A stretch of 6,530 nucleotides of DNA from positions 1-6,530 of the forward strand of contig CAZDSQ010000077.1 in NCBI GenBank assembly GCA_964508295.1, in the 5' to 3' direction. A model generated the notes under the pieces. That model had not been told where the DNA came from. It saw only the letters and a list, made by a program, of their open reading frames with translations, and did not search any database. The position numbers and the translations under genes are program-made. The DNA is from SIG578 sp964508295 (GTDB lineage: Bacteria; Bacillota; Clostridia; Oscillospirales; Ruminococcaceae). The first letter of the stretch is position 1; each line of letters starts with the position of its first letter. Positions 1 through 6,325 of this stretch are shown in pieces.

Positions 1-177
1 ATCAGCAGCGCCGAAGATGTTATAGAAATGATGCTTGCAGGAGCGACGGCGGTCGAAATCGGAGCAGCAAACCTTGTTGATCCATTTGCCTGCCGAGATA
101 TTATAAGTGCTCTTCCAAGCGCAATGGAAAAATATAAAATAAATTCACTTTCAGAAATCATAGGAGGTTGTAAATAA
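1..177 (+). CDS. pyrD: Dihydroorotate dehydrogenase, C-terminal end (partial)
   Basis: This is the last 58 codons of a gene that begins left of the window, read in frame from base 1 to a TAA at 175-177. The peptide runs from ISSAEDVIEMMLAGATAVEIG through AANLVDPF to SLSEIIGGCK. The AGA(T/S)AVxxGxAN pattern is the FMN-phosphate-binding end of the TIM barrel in dihydroorotate dehydrogenase, and the short tail after it resembles the class 1B (PyrDB, NAD-linked, partnered by PyrK) enzymes of Bacillota. The enzyme oxidises dihydroorotate to orotate in UMP synthesis. The stop overlaps the pyrF start by one base (TAATG), and the pyrF ribosome site lies inside this coding end, so the two are probably translationally coupled. 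Class 1B is inferred from the C-terminal style only. A pyrK gene just upstream would confirm it. Confidence 0.9.
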   Translation: MSSAEDVIEMMLAGATAVEIGAANLVDPFACRDIISALPSAMEKYKINSLSEIIGGCK

Positions 178-875
178 TGGGTAAGGACGTAATTATTGCC
201 TGCGATTTTTCAAGCGCAAAAGATGTATTTGCTTTTCTTGACAGGTTTACAGGCAGAAAACCTTTTGTTAAAATCGGAATGGAGCTTTTCTATGCAGAAG
301 GTCCCCAGATCGTTCGTGAAATTAAAAAGCGCGGACACAAGATCTTCCTTGATTTAAAGCTTCACGATATTCCTAATACTGTTAAAAAGTCAATGGCAGT
401 TCTTTCACGCCTTGACGTTGATATGACTAACCTTCACGCCTCGGGAACTGTTCGTATGATGGAGGCTGCTATCGAGGGTCTTACCCGTCCCGACGGCACA
501 AGACCTATCTTGATTGCAGTTACTCAGCTTACCTCCACCGACCAACAGAGTATGAAGGATGACCTCTTGATCGACCATCCTATTGACGAGGTTGTTATGC
601 ACTACGCTCACAACGCTAAAAAAGCAGGACTTGACGGTGTTGTTTGCTCTCCTCTTGAGGCGGGTAAGGTGCATGAGGTTTGCGGCAAAGAGTTTGTAAC
701 CGTTACCCCCGGAGTCCGTTTTGCTGACGGCGACGTAGGTGATCAGAAGAGGGTTATGACTCCCGAGCAGGCAAAGCTTATCGGCTCTGATTATATTGTT
801 GTTGGCAGACCGATTACTGCGGCAGAGGATCCTGTTGCCGCTTACGAGCGCTGTGTTAAAGAGTTTGTTGACTAA
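177..875 (+). CDS. pyrF: Orotidine 5'-phosphate decarboxylase
   Basis: A 232-residue protein, the usual length for bacterial group I OMP decarboxylase, which converts OMP to UMP in the cytoplasm. Visible landmarks are IIACDFSSA at the first beta strand (D10), substrate lysine K32 in FVKIGMELF, the catalytic DxKxxD array FLDLKLHDIPNTV (D59, K61, D64), QLTS at 117-120, TPGVR at 177-181 and the phosphate-gripping GRPIT at 210-214. All catalytic positions I know are intact. The start is the ATG that overlaps the pyrD stop. It has a clear AGGAGG at 162-167, nine bases upstream. pyrE follows after 14 bases. There is no truncation or fusion. The minus-strand reading frame across 405-674 is a shadow of this gene. 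Confidence 0.97.
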   Translation: MGKDVIIACDFSSAKDVFAFLDRFTGRKPFVKIGMELFYAEGPQIVREIKKRGHKIFLDLKLHDIPNTVKKSMAVLSRLDVDMTNLHASGTVRMMEAAIEGLTRPDGTRPILIAVTQLTSTDQQSMKDDLLIDHPIDEVVMHYAHNAKKAGLDGVVCSPLEAGKVHEVCGKEFVTVTPGVRFADGDVGDQKRVMTPEQAKLIGSDYIVVGRPITAAEDPVAAYERCVKEFVD

Positions 876-889
876 GGAGGGTGTTATAA

Positions 890-1546
890 ATGGAAAGCTA
901 TAAAAGAGAATTTATAAAGTTTCTTGAGGGCGCTGGAGTTCTTAAATTCGGAGATTTTACCGCAAAAAGCGGAAGAAAAATCCCTTATTTTATAAACGCA
1001 GGCGATATCAAGACAGGCGACCAGATTTCTAAGCTTGGCGAATTTTACGCAAAGGCTTATTTTGAAAAGGTTGGCAACAAGAAAACCGTGCTTTACGGAC
1101 CTGCTTATAAGGGCATTCCCATTGCAGTTTCTGTTGCGGTTGCTCTTTCTAAAAACGGGCTTGACGTTCCTTTCTTCTTTAATAGAAAAGAGGAAAAGGA
1201 CCACGGTGAAGGCGGGGTATTTGTAGGATACAGGCCTCAGAAAAACGAAGAAATCGTTATTGTTGAGGATGTTATTACTGCAGGAACTGCTATCAGAGAA
1301 AGTATGGCTATTCTTTCATCTCTTGAGGGATGCAAGGTTGCCGCAACCTTTGTTATGGTAGACCGCAAGGAAAAGGGACAGACTGAAAAATCTGCAATGG
1401 CAGAGGTAGGAGAAGAGTTCGGTTTCCCCGTTTATTCTGTTGTTGATGTTTATGATATTATTGAATACCTCGAGGAAGAAGAGGCAAACCGTGAAAACGT
1501 TGAGCGCATCAAAAAATACCTCGAAGTAAACGGTGCAAAAGCATAA
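890..1546 (+). CDS. pyrE: Orotate phosphoribosyltransferase
   Basis: A 218-residue type I phosphoribosyltransferase that joins orotate to PRPP to give OMP, the substrate of the PyrF encoded just upstream. The 13-residue PRPP motif is EIVIVEDVITAGTA (acidic pair E126-D127). The mobile catalytic loop is RKEEKDHGEGG at 99-109, with K103 and H105 at the positions known as catalytic in Salmonella OPRT. FTAKSGRKIPYFINAG near residues 23-38 and YGPAYKGIPIA at 69-79 are typical of the E. coli/yeast-like branch, not the shorter B. subtilis form. The ribosome site AAGGAGGG (874-881) begins on the last two bases of the pyrF stop and lies eight bases before the ATG. Dimer formation in the cytoplasm is expected from the family. 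Confidence 0.97.
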   Translation: MESYKREFIKFLEGAGVLKFGDFTAKSGRKIPYFINAGDIKTGDQISKLGEFYAKAYFEKVGNKKTVLYGPAYKGIPIAVSVAVALSKNGLDVPFFFNRKEEKDHGEGGVFVGYRPQKNEEIVIVEDVITAGTAIRESMAILSSLEGCKVAATFVMVDRKEKGQTEKSAMAEVGEEFGFPVYSVVDVYDIIEYLEEEEANRENVERIKKYLEVNGAKA

Positions 1547-1547
1547 G

Positions 1548-1554
1548 AAGAGGA
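1548..1554 (+). promoter_or_regulatory. Ribosome site that fixes the pyrB start
   Basis: The purine-rich run AAGAGGA lies just after the pyrE stop (1544-1546) and eight bases before the ATG at 1563. An in-frame ATG at 1533 would add ten residues (MQKHKKRIFI). It lies inside pyrE and has no comparable site. The protein from 1563, MRNLIDIVDFS, starts where aspartate carbamoyltransferases normally start. I therefore choose 1563. Confidence 0.8.
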
Positions 1555-1562
1555 TTTTTATA

Positions 1563-2654
1563 ATGAGAAACCTGATTGATATTGTTGATTTTTCGGTGAA
1601 CGAGCTTAAAGAGCTTATGGATGTTGCTTGTGACATTGATTTGCACCCCGAAAACTATAAAGAACGCTGTAAAGGTAAAAAGCTTGCCACGCTTTTCTTT
1701 GAGCCTTCAACAAGAACGCGTCTCAGCTTTGAGGCGGCAATGCTTGAGCTTGGCGGCAGCGTTATAGGATTTTCGGATGCGAGCAGTTGTTCTGCTTCAA
1801 AAGGTGAAAGTGTTGCAGATACTGCGAAGGTTATAAGCTGCTATGCAGACATTATTGCAATGCGCCATCCTAAAGAAGGCGCTCCGTATGTGGCGGCAAA
1901 GAATGCGTCAATTCCCGTAATCAATGCGGGGGACGGCGGTCATTGCCACCCGACACAGACACTTGCCGACCTTCTTACAATTTACCGTCATAAAGGTAAA
2001 ATAGAGGATATTACTGTTGGCTTCTGCGGAGATCTGAAATACGGAAGAACGGTTCATTCGCTGATCGCAGCGCTTTCAAGATATAATAATATCAACATTG
2101 TGCTGATCTCGCCCGATGAGCTAAAAATTCCCGACTATATCAAAGAGGGCGTTCTTGATAAAAACGCTATGCCGTATACTGAAACAATATCACTTGAGGA
2201 CGCAATGCCTAAGCTTGATGTTTTGTATATGACCAGAATTCAGAGGGAGCGTTTTGATGATGCTAATGAGTATGAAAGGCTTAAGGGTAGTTACATTTTA
2301 ACACCTGAAAAGCTTGAAAATGCCAAAGCAGATCTAAGCATTCTTCATCCGCTTCCGCGTGTAAATGAAATCAGCGTTGCAATTGATTGTGATAAGAGAG
2401 CCTGCTATTTCAAACAGGTGCTCAATGGAAAACTTATGCGAATGGCGCTTATATTAAAGCTATTGTCCGAAACCGATAAAGAGGAAAACAGAGAAGCGGA
2501 CGTTGTCAAAAATAAGATTCGCTGCAACAATCCAAGATGTATCGTATCGGTCGAACAGGAGCTTGAACATATTTTTAAACCGGTAGACAAGGCAAACGGC
2601 ATTTACAGATGTGTATATTGCGAGAGCCAACCGATAGAAAAGGAGAATAACTAA
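1563..2654 (+). CDS. pyrB: Aspartate carbamoyltransferase catalytic chain fused to a PyrI-type zinc domain
   Basis: A 363-residue protein. Residues 1 to about 303 are a complete ATCase catalytic chain, making carbamoyl-aspartate from carbamoyl phosphate and aspartate. The carbamoyl-phosphate loop is FFEPSTRTRLSF (S49-R53), the 80s loop is SKGES (K80), and then come HPTQT (H129, Q132), DLKYGRTVHSL (R162), TRIQRER (R225) and HPLPRVNEI (262-270), all close to E. coli PyrB. After a charged linker (about 303-318), residues 319-356 match the zinc domain of the regulatory chain PyrI. CNNPRC gives C321 and C326, and CVYC gives C350 and C353, with KANGIYRC matching the RANDIALKC region of E. coli PyrI. 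The nucleotide-binding allosteric half of PyrI is absent. The stop overlaps the guaB ATG by one base. Catalytic function is secure. The role of the tail is inferred to be trimer stabilisation or assembly, without CTP/ATP control. Confidence 0.95.
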   Translation: MRNLIDIVDFSVNELKELMDVACDIDLHPENYKERCKGKKLATLFFEPSTRTRLSFEAAMLELGGSVIGFSDASSCSASKGESVADTAKVISCYADIIAMRHPKEGAPYVAAKNASIPVINAGDGGHCHPTQTLADLLTIYRHKGKIEDITVGFCGDLKYGRTVHSLIAALSRYNNINIVLISPDELKIPDYIKEGVLDKNAMPYTETISLEDAMPKLDVLYMTRIQRERFDDANEYERLKGSYILTPEKLENAKADLSILHPLPRVNEISVAIDCDKRACYFKQVLNGKLMRMALILKLLSETDKEENREADVVKNKIRCNNPRCIVSVEQELEHIFKPVDKANGIYRCVYCESQPIEKENN

Positions 2655-4159
2655 TGGCTATTTTTATTAACGAGCCCTCACACACCTTCCACGAATATCT
2701 TTTAATTCCCGGATATTCTTCGGATAAGTGTATCCCTGCTAATGTAAGTCTTAAAACCCCTCTTGTGAAATTTAAGAAGGGCGAAGAGTCCGCAATAACA
2801 ATGAATATTCCTCTTGTTTCGGCAATTATGCAGTCTGTATCCGATGACCGTTTGGCAGTTGCTCTTGCAACAGAGGGCGGCGTATCGTTTATTTACGGCT
2901 CACAGACCATTGAAGACGAGGCTGCAATGGTAAAGCGCGCAAAAAGCTATAAAGCAGGTTTTGTAAAGAGTGACTCCAATTTAAGCCCCGAGGCAACACT
3001 TGCTGAGGTCATTGCTCTTAAAGAGGAAACAGGTCACTCAACTGTTGCTATAACATCTGACGGTACTGCTGACGGCAAGCTCGTAGGTATAGTAACTGGC
3101 AGAGATTACAGAGTAAGCCGTATGAGCCCCGACACTAAGATTAAAGAGTTTATGACCCCATTTGATAAGCTTGTCTGGGCAAGAGAGGGAACGACCCTTA
3201 AAGAAGCCAACGACATTATTTGGGACAACAAGCTTAATTCGCTCCCGATTATAAATGATGAAGGCAAGCTTTGTTATTTCGTTTTCCGTAAGGACTATGA
3301 CACTCATAAGCAAAACCCCAATGAACTTCTTGACAGCTCAAAGCGATATGTTGTAGGCGCAGGTATCAATACAAGGGACTTTGCAGAGCGTGTTCCTGCT
3401 CTTGTAGAGGCTGGCGCAGATGTTCTTTGTATCGACTCGTCTGAGGGCTTTTCCGAGTGGCAGAATATCACTATCAAATGGATTCGCGAAAAGTACGGTG
3501 ACAGCGTAAAGGTTGGCGCAGGAAACGTTGTCGATGCCGAAGGCTTCCGATTCTTAGCTGATTGCGGCGCTGACTTTGTTAAGGTTGGTATCGGCGGCGG
3601 CTCGATTTGTATCACCCGCGAAACCAAGGGTATTGGCAGAGGACAGGCTACCGCTCTTATCGAGGTCTGCAAAGCCCGTGATGAATATTTTGAAGAAACC
3701 GGTGTTTACGTTCCTGTTTGCTCTGACGGCGGTATTGTTTACGACCACCACATGACCCTTGCTCTTGCAATGGGTGCAGATTTCATTATGCTCGGCAGAT
3801 ATTTTGCAAGATTTGATGAAAGCCCGACAAACAAGGTCAATATCGGCGGAACTTATTATAAAGAATACTGGGGTGAAGGCTCTAACCGCGCAAGAAACTG
3901 GCAGAGATACGATCTTGGGGGCGACAAAAAGCTTTCCTTTGAAGAGGGTGTTGACTCTTATGTTCCTTACGCAGGTAAGCTCAAGGACAACGTTGCGCTT
4001 TCACTTAGCAAGGTAAAATCTACTATGTGTAACTGCGGCGCTCTGACCATTCCTGAACTTCAGAAAAAAGCAAAACTTACACTTGTTTCAGCGACCAGTA
4101 TTGTTGAGGGCGGCGCACACGATGTTATTCAGAAAGAAAAAACAACTTCAATGAAGTAA
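2654..4159 (+). CDS. guaB: IMP dehydrogenase (Tritrichomonas-like form)
   Basis: A 501-residue cytoplasmic enzyme oxidising IMP to XMP with NAD+, the entry to GMP. The order is an N-terminal barrel segment, a CBS pair (about 105-220, including GIVTGRDYR and LPIINDEG), then the rest of the barrel. The catalytic loop is GIGGGSICITR with nucleophile C319. Other landmarks are D261 (CIDSSEGFS), D358 (VCSDGGIVYD), R382 (MLGRYFARF), the flap dyad R418-Y419 (NWQRYDLGG), and E431. These numbers equal those published for the Tritrichomonas foetus enzyme, and NEPSHTFHEYLLIPG at the N-terminus and MCNCGALTIPELQ near the end also resemble it more than the usual bacterial GuaB. K310 with E431 suggests low sensitivity to mycophenolic acid. 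The ribosome site AGGAG (2641-2645) lies eight bases before the ATG, and the gene overlaps the pyrB stop by one base, so it belongs to the pyr transcript. No terminator is evident after it. Confidence 0.96.
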   Translation: MAIFINEPSHTFHEYLLIPGYSSDKCIPANVSLKTPLVKFKKGEESAITMNIPLVSAIMQSVSDDRLAVALATEGGVSFIYGSQTIEDEAAMVKRAKSYKAGFVKSDSNLSPEATLAEVIALKEETGHSTVAITSDGTADGKLVGIVTGRDYRVSRMSPDTKIKEFMTPFDKLVWAREGTTLKEANDIIWDNKLNSLPIINDEGKLCYFVFRKDYDTHKQNPNELLDSSKRYVVGAGINTRDFAERVPALVEAGADVLCIDSSEGFSEWQNITIKWIREKYGDSVKVGAGNVVDAEGFRFLADCGADFVKVGIGGGSICITRETKGIGRGQATALIEVCKARDEYFEETGVYVPVCSDGGIVYDHHMTLALAMGADFIMLGRYFARFDESPTNKVNIGGTYYKEYWGEGSNRARNWQRYDLGGDKKLSFEEGVDSYVPYAGKLKDNVALSLSKVKSTMCNCGALTIPELQKKAKLTLVSATSIVEGGAHDVIQKEKTTSMK

Positions 4160-4188
4160 TTTATCGGTAAAATCTAACGCTTCGTGCC

Positions 4189-4217
4189 TTGACATAAATT
4201 GCGACGTATGTTATAAT
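4189..4217 (+). promoter_or_regulatory. Consensus SigA promoter of the pur operon
   Basis: TTGACA at 4189-4194 and TATAAT at 4212-4217 are both perfect hexamers separated by exactly 17 bases. A TG at 4209-4210 makes an extended -10 (TGTTATAAT). Transcription should begin near 4221-4225, about 15 bases before the riboswitch P1 stem. Such a strong promoter fits a gene set whose control is exerted after initiation, by the riboswitch downstream. It begins 30 bases after the guaB stop, so the pur genes have their own start although readthrough from the pyr block is possible. Confidence 0.9.
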
Positions 4218-4236
4218 TCTACTCGTAATTTTAATA

Positions 4237-4326
4237 TGTTTCCTGTTACTGACGGATAAATGTGGAGCACCACAAAGAAGCAGGAAATGTAAGAGGATAT
4301 TATCCTTTTAGCCGACCGTCTGGGCA
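4237..4326 (+). ncRNA. ZTP/ZMP riboswitch aptamer (pfl motif)
   Basis: P1 is TTTCCTG (4239-4245) with CAGGAAA (4281-4287). The joining strand carries the motif ACTGACGG (4248-4255). P2 is TGTGG/CCACA (4261-4265/4270-4274) closed by AGCA, followed by the AAGAAGC strand. A linker hairpin of eight pairs (4291-4298/4302-4309) precedes the highly conserved 3' block CCGTCTGGGC (4316-4325). P3 would be GCC 4311-4313 with GGC 4323-4325. The pseudoknot is GACGG 4251-4255 with CCGTC 4316-4320, fully complementary. The class binds ZMP and ZTP, which signal folate shortage, and commonly sits before purine genes, as here before purE. An ON switch is inferred, because the 3' end of the aptamer is shared with the first arm of the terminator. 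Confidence 0.94.
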
Positions 4327-4366
4327 CATTTAGCTTTTACAAGTTAGATGTGCCTTTTTGTTTTTT
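4323..4366 (+). terminator. Intrinsic terminator of the ZTP riboswitch
   Basis: GGCACATTTAGC (4323-4334) pairs with GTTAGATGTGCC (4343-4354) over 12 pairs, including two G-U. Two further U-A pairs may reduce the loop to four bases. A run of T at 4355-4359, one G, then six T (4361-4366) follows. The first three bases, GGC 4323-4325, are also the 3' strand of aptamer P3, so ligand-stabilised aptamer and terminator hairpin exclude each other. It may also stop transcripts reading through from guaB, which lacks its own terminator. Confidence 0.9.
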
Positions 4367-4387
4367 AATCAATGGAGGAATATATAA

Positions 4388-4876
4388 ATGAAAAAAATCG
4401 GAATAGTTATGGGCAGCGATAGCGACCTGCCTATCATCCAGAGGGCTGTTGATACCCTTAAAGAACTTAACATTCCTTATGAAGTACATATTTATTCAGC
4501 TCATAGAACGCCTGTAGAAGCACGTGACTTTGCACTTAACGCTAGAGAAAACGGCTTTGGTGCCGTAATTGCGGCGGCTGGAATGGCCGCTCACCTCGCA
4601 GGTGCTATTGCCGCAAATACAACCCTTCCTGTTATTGGTATTCCTTGTAAGTCTGCTAACCTCGATGGTATAGATGCGCTCCTTTCAACAGTTCAGATGC
4701 CTTCGGGTATCCCTGTGGCAACCGTTGCAATAAACGGTGGCGCAAATGCTGCTCTGCTTGCGGCTCAGATTCTCGCTGTAGAGGATAAAGAGCTCGCTAT
4801 TGCGCTTGATAAAAAGCGTGCAGATGCCGCTGCGGTAGTCCTTAAAAAAGATGCCGAGGTAATGGATAGACTTTAA
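4388..4876 (+). CDS. purE: N5-carboxyaminoimidazole ribonucleotide mutase (class I PurE)
   Basis: A 162-residue protein, standard for the family, which works as a cytoplasmic octamer. The nucleotide-phosphate loop is MGSDSDLPI (S10-D13). The catalytic segment is SAHRTP with H39. AAGMAAHLAG (62-72, with H69) and the core LPVIGIP followed by LDGIDALLSTVQMPSGIPVATVAI are classic PurE. SAHRTP, in place of the SAHK of AIR carboxylases, points to class I, which rearranges N5-CAIR made by PurK into CAIR. No purK lies in the window. The ribosome site GGAGG (4374-4378) lies nine bases before the ATG and just after the riboswitch terminator, so this is the first gene under ZTP control. The PurF-family gene begins 22 bases after its stop. 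Confidence 0.96.
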   Translation: MKKIGIVMGSDSDLPIIQRAVDTLKELNIPYEVHIYSAHRTPVEARDFALNARENGFGAVIAAAGMAAHLAGAIAANTTLPVIGIPCKSANLDGIDALLSTVQMPSGIPVATVAINGGANAALLAAQILAVEDKELAIALDKKRADAAAVVLKKDAEVMDRL

Positions 4877-4879
4877 TTC

Positions 4880-4886
4880 AAGGAGG
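4880..4886 (+). promoter_or_regulatory. Ribosome site of the PurF-family gene
   Basis: AAGGAGG lies 12 bases before the ATG at 4899, a slightly long gap. An in-frame TAA at 4890-4892 lies between them, so the reading frame cannot be extended upstream. This matters because it excludes an upstream start that would place a cysteine near the N-terminus by extension. Confidence 0.85.
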
Positions 4887-4898
4887 ATTTAAACCCTT

Positions 4899-6323
4899 AT
4901 GGGCGGTTTTTTTGGTATTGCTTCTAAAGAGGATTGTATGGTAGATGTTTTCTACGGTGTGGACTATCATTCGCACCTCGGAACTCGCCGCGCAGGAATG
5001 GCGGCTTTCGATAGCGAGATTGGCTTGCAAAGAAAGATTCATAATATACAAAACGCACCTTTCAGAACAAAATTTGAACATATATTTGAAGAAATGCAGG
5101 GAACATCGGCAATTGGCTGCATCAGCGATAGTGACCCGCAGCCAATGCTTATCCGTTCCCATCTTGGCACCTATGCTATTTGTATGGTCGGTATCATAAA
5201 CAATGCCGATGACATTATAGATAAATATCTTTCGTCCAGCGGAGATCATTTTGACGCAATGACTGGCGGAAGGGTAAATTCGGTTGAACTTCTTGCATCG
5301 CTTATAAACCAGAAAAAAGATTTTGTTGAGGGAATAAAGTTTGCACAAGAAACTATTGACGGAACTGCTTCGATCCTCATTTTAAAACAGGATGGCTCGC
5401 TTATTGCCGCACGCGATAAGGTCGGCAGACTTCCTATCCATATAGGAAAGGACGAGAATGGGCACGCTGTTTCCTTTGAAGCATTTGCCTACACAAAGCT
5501 TGGATTTGAGGACGAAAAAGAGCTTGGTCCGGGTGAAATAGTTGAGGTTACCGCAACCGAGATACGTCAGCTTGCAGAGCCTGGAGATAAAATGCGAATT
5601 TGCGCATTTTTGTGGAGCTATTACGGCTATCCTACCTCGACCTTTGAGGGAATCAACGTTGAGGCAATGCGCTATCGTAACGGTGCAATTTTGGCCCAGA
5701 ACGATATAGACAATAATCTTGCGCAGGATATTGATTATGTTGGCGGCGTTCCCGATTCAGGAACACCACACGCTATCGGTTACGCGAATAAAAGCGACAT
5801 TCCGTTTGCGAGAGCCTTTATTAAATACACTCCTACATGGGCGCGTAGCTTTACTCCTGCAAAACAGTCTGACCGAAATAAAATTGCCAAGATGAAGCAA
5901 ATTCCCGTTCATGAGCTGATTAAGGATAAAAATCTTTTGTTTGTTGATGACTCGATAGTGAGAGGAACTCAGCTTAAGGAAACGGTCGATTTTCTTTATG
6001 AAAACGGCGCCAAGTCGGTGCATATGCGTTCCGCTTGCCCGCCTATTATGTACGGATGTAAATTCTTAAACTTCTCAAGAGCTACCGATGATATGGAGCT
6101 TATCGCTCGTAGAGTTATTATGGAACTTGAGGGGGAGGAAGGATTTAATTATATCGAAGAGTACAGCGACAGCAATACCGAGCGCGGAAAGAAACTTCGC
6201 AAGTCGATTTGCGAAAAGTTGCATTTTGAATCTTTGGAGTTCCAGTCGTTAGAGGGTGTTATCAAAGCAATAGGCCTTGAGCCTTGTAAGCTTTGCACAT
6301 ACTGCTGGAACGGAAAGGAATAA
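4899..6323 (+). CDS. purF: PurF-family amidophosphoribosyltransferase lacking glutaminase residues
   Basis: A 474-residue protein with the PurF layout: a degenerate Ntn glutaminase domain (about 1-225) and an intact type I phosphoribosyltransferase domain. The second domain shows GGVPDSGTPHAIGYA (282-296), KYTPTWARSFTP and the PRPP motif LLFVDDSIVRGT (346-357, D350-D351). Probable 4Fe-4S ligands match the B. subtilis pattern: C235 (RICAFLW), C387 (YGCKF), and C466 and C469 (CTYC). The nucleophile Cys of CGxxGI is glycine here (MGGFFGI). The usual HRGQ is HLGT (26-29), the glutamine-binding RYST region reads SDSD (76-79), and the oxyanion HNGN region reads MVGI (96-99). Canonical PurF makes phosphoribosylamine from PRPP and glutamine. 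This copy may use free ammonia or a partner glutaminase, or be a paralogue with another role. Its place between purE and purM supports a purine role. I recall similar MGGFFG proteins in Bacteroides and Clostridia. Confidence 0.88.
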   Translation: MGGFFGIASKEDCMVDVFYGVDYHSHLGTRRAGMAAFDSEIGLQRKIHNIQNAPFRTKFEHIFEEMQGTSAIGCISDSDPQPMLIRSHLGTYAICMVGIINNADDIIDKYLSSSGDHFDAMTGGRVNSVELLASLINQKKDFVEGIKFAQETIDGTASILILKQDGSLIAARDKVGRLPIHIGKDENGHAVSFEAFAYTKLGFEDEKELGPGEIVEVTATEIRQLAEPGDKMRICAFLWSYYGYPTSTFEGINVEAMRYRNGAILAQNDIDNNLAQDIDYVGGVPDSGTPHAIGYANKSDIPFARAFIKYTPTWARSFTPAKQSDRNKIAKMKQIPVHELIKDKNLLFVDDSIVRGTQLKETVDFLYENGAKSVHMRSACPPIMYGCKFLNFSRATDDMELIARRVIMELEGEEGFNYIEEYSDSNTERGKKLRKSICEKLHFESLEFQSLEGVIKAIGLEPCKLCTYCWNGKE

Positions 6324-6325
6324 TT

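Noticed and set aside
405..674. Minus-strand open frame of 89 codons inside pyrF
   Set aside because: It has no recognisable domain or ribosome site and lies wholly under a conserved gene, so it is a codon-bias shadow. The same holds for minus-strand frames at 884-1204, 1316-1636, 3038-3313, 3304-3672, 4878-5348 and 5757-6023.
1533..1562. Upstream ATG extending the ATCase by ten residues
   Set aside because: It lies within the pyrE coding end without a ribosome site. The ATG at 1563 has AAGAGGA at a good distance and gives the normal family N-terminus.
3759..4016. Plus-strand alternative frame of 85 codons within guaB
   Set aside because: It lies fully inside the conserved IMP dehydrogenase and has no family resemblance.
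4160..4190. Possible terminator directly after guaB
   Set aside because: The AT-rich bases (around ATTTATCGGTAAAAT) give no stable GC stem and no T-run follows. The first convincing terminator is the riboswitch one.
5112..5140. Short similarity between AGCGATAGCGACC in purE (around 4417) and AGCGATAGTGACC in purF
   Set aside because: Both encode common S-D-S-D codons in unrelated positions. It is too short and is explained by coding, so not a repeat.
4899..6323. PurF-family gene as a pseudogene
   Set aside because: The frame is open over the full family length, the PRPP loop and Fe-S cysteines are kept, the ribosome site is strong and purM follows closely. Loss is confined to glutaminase motifs, which suggests changed function, not decay.
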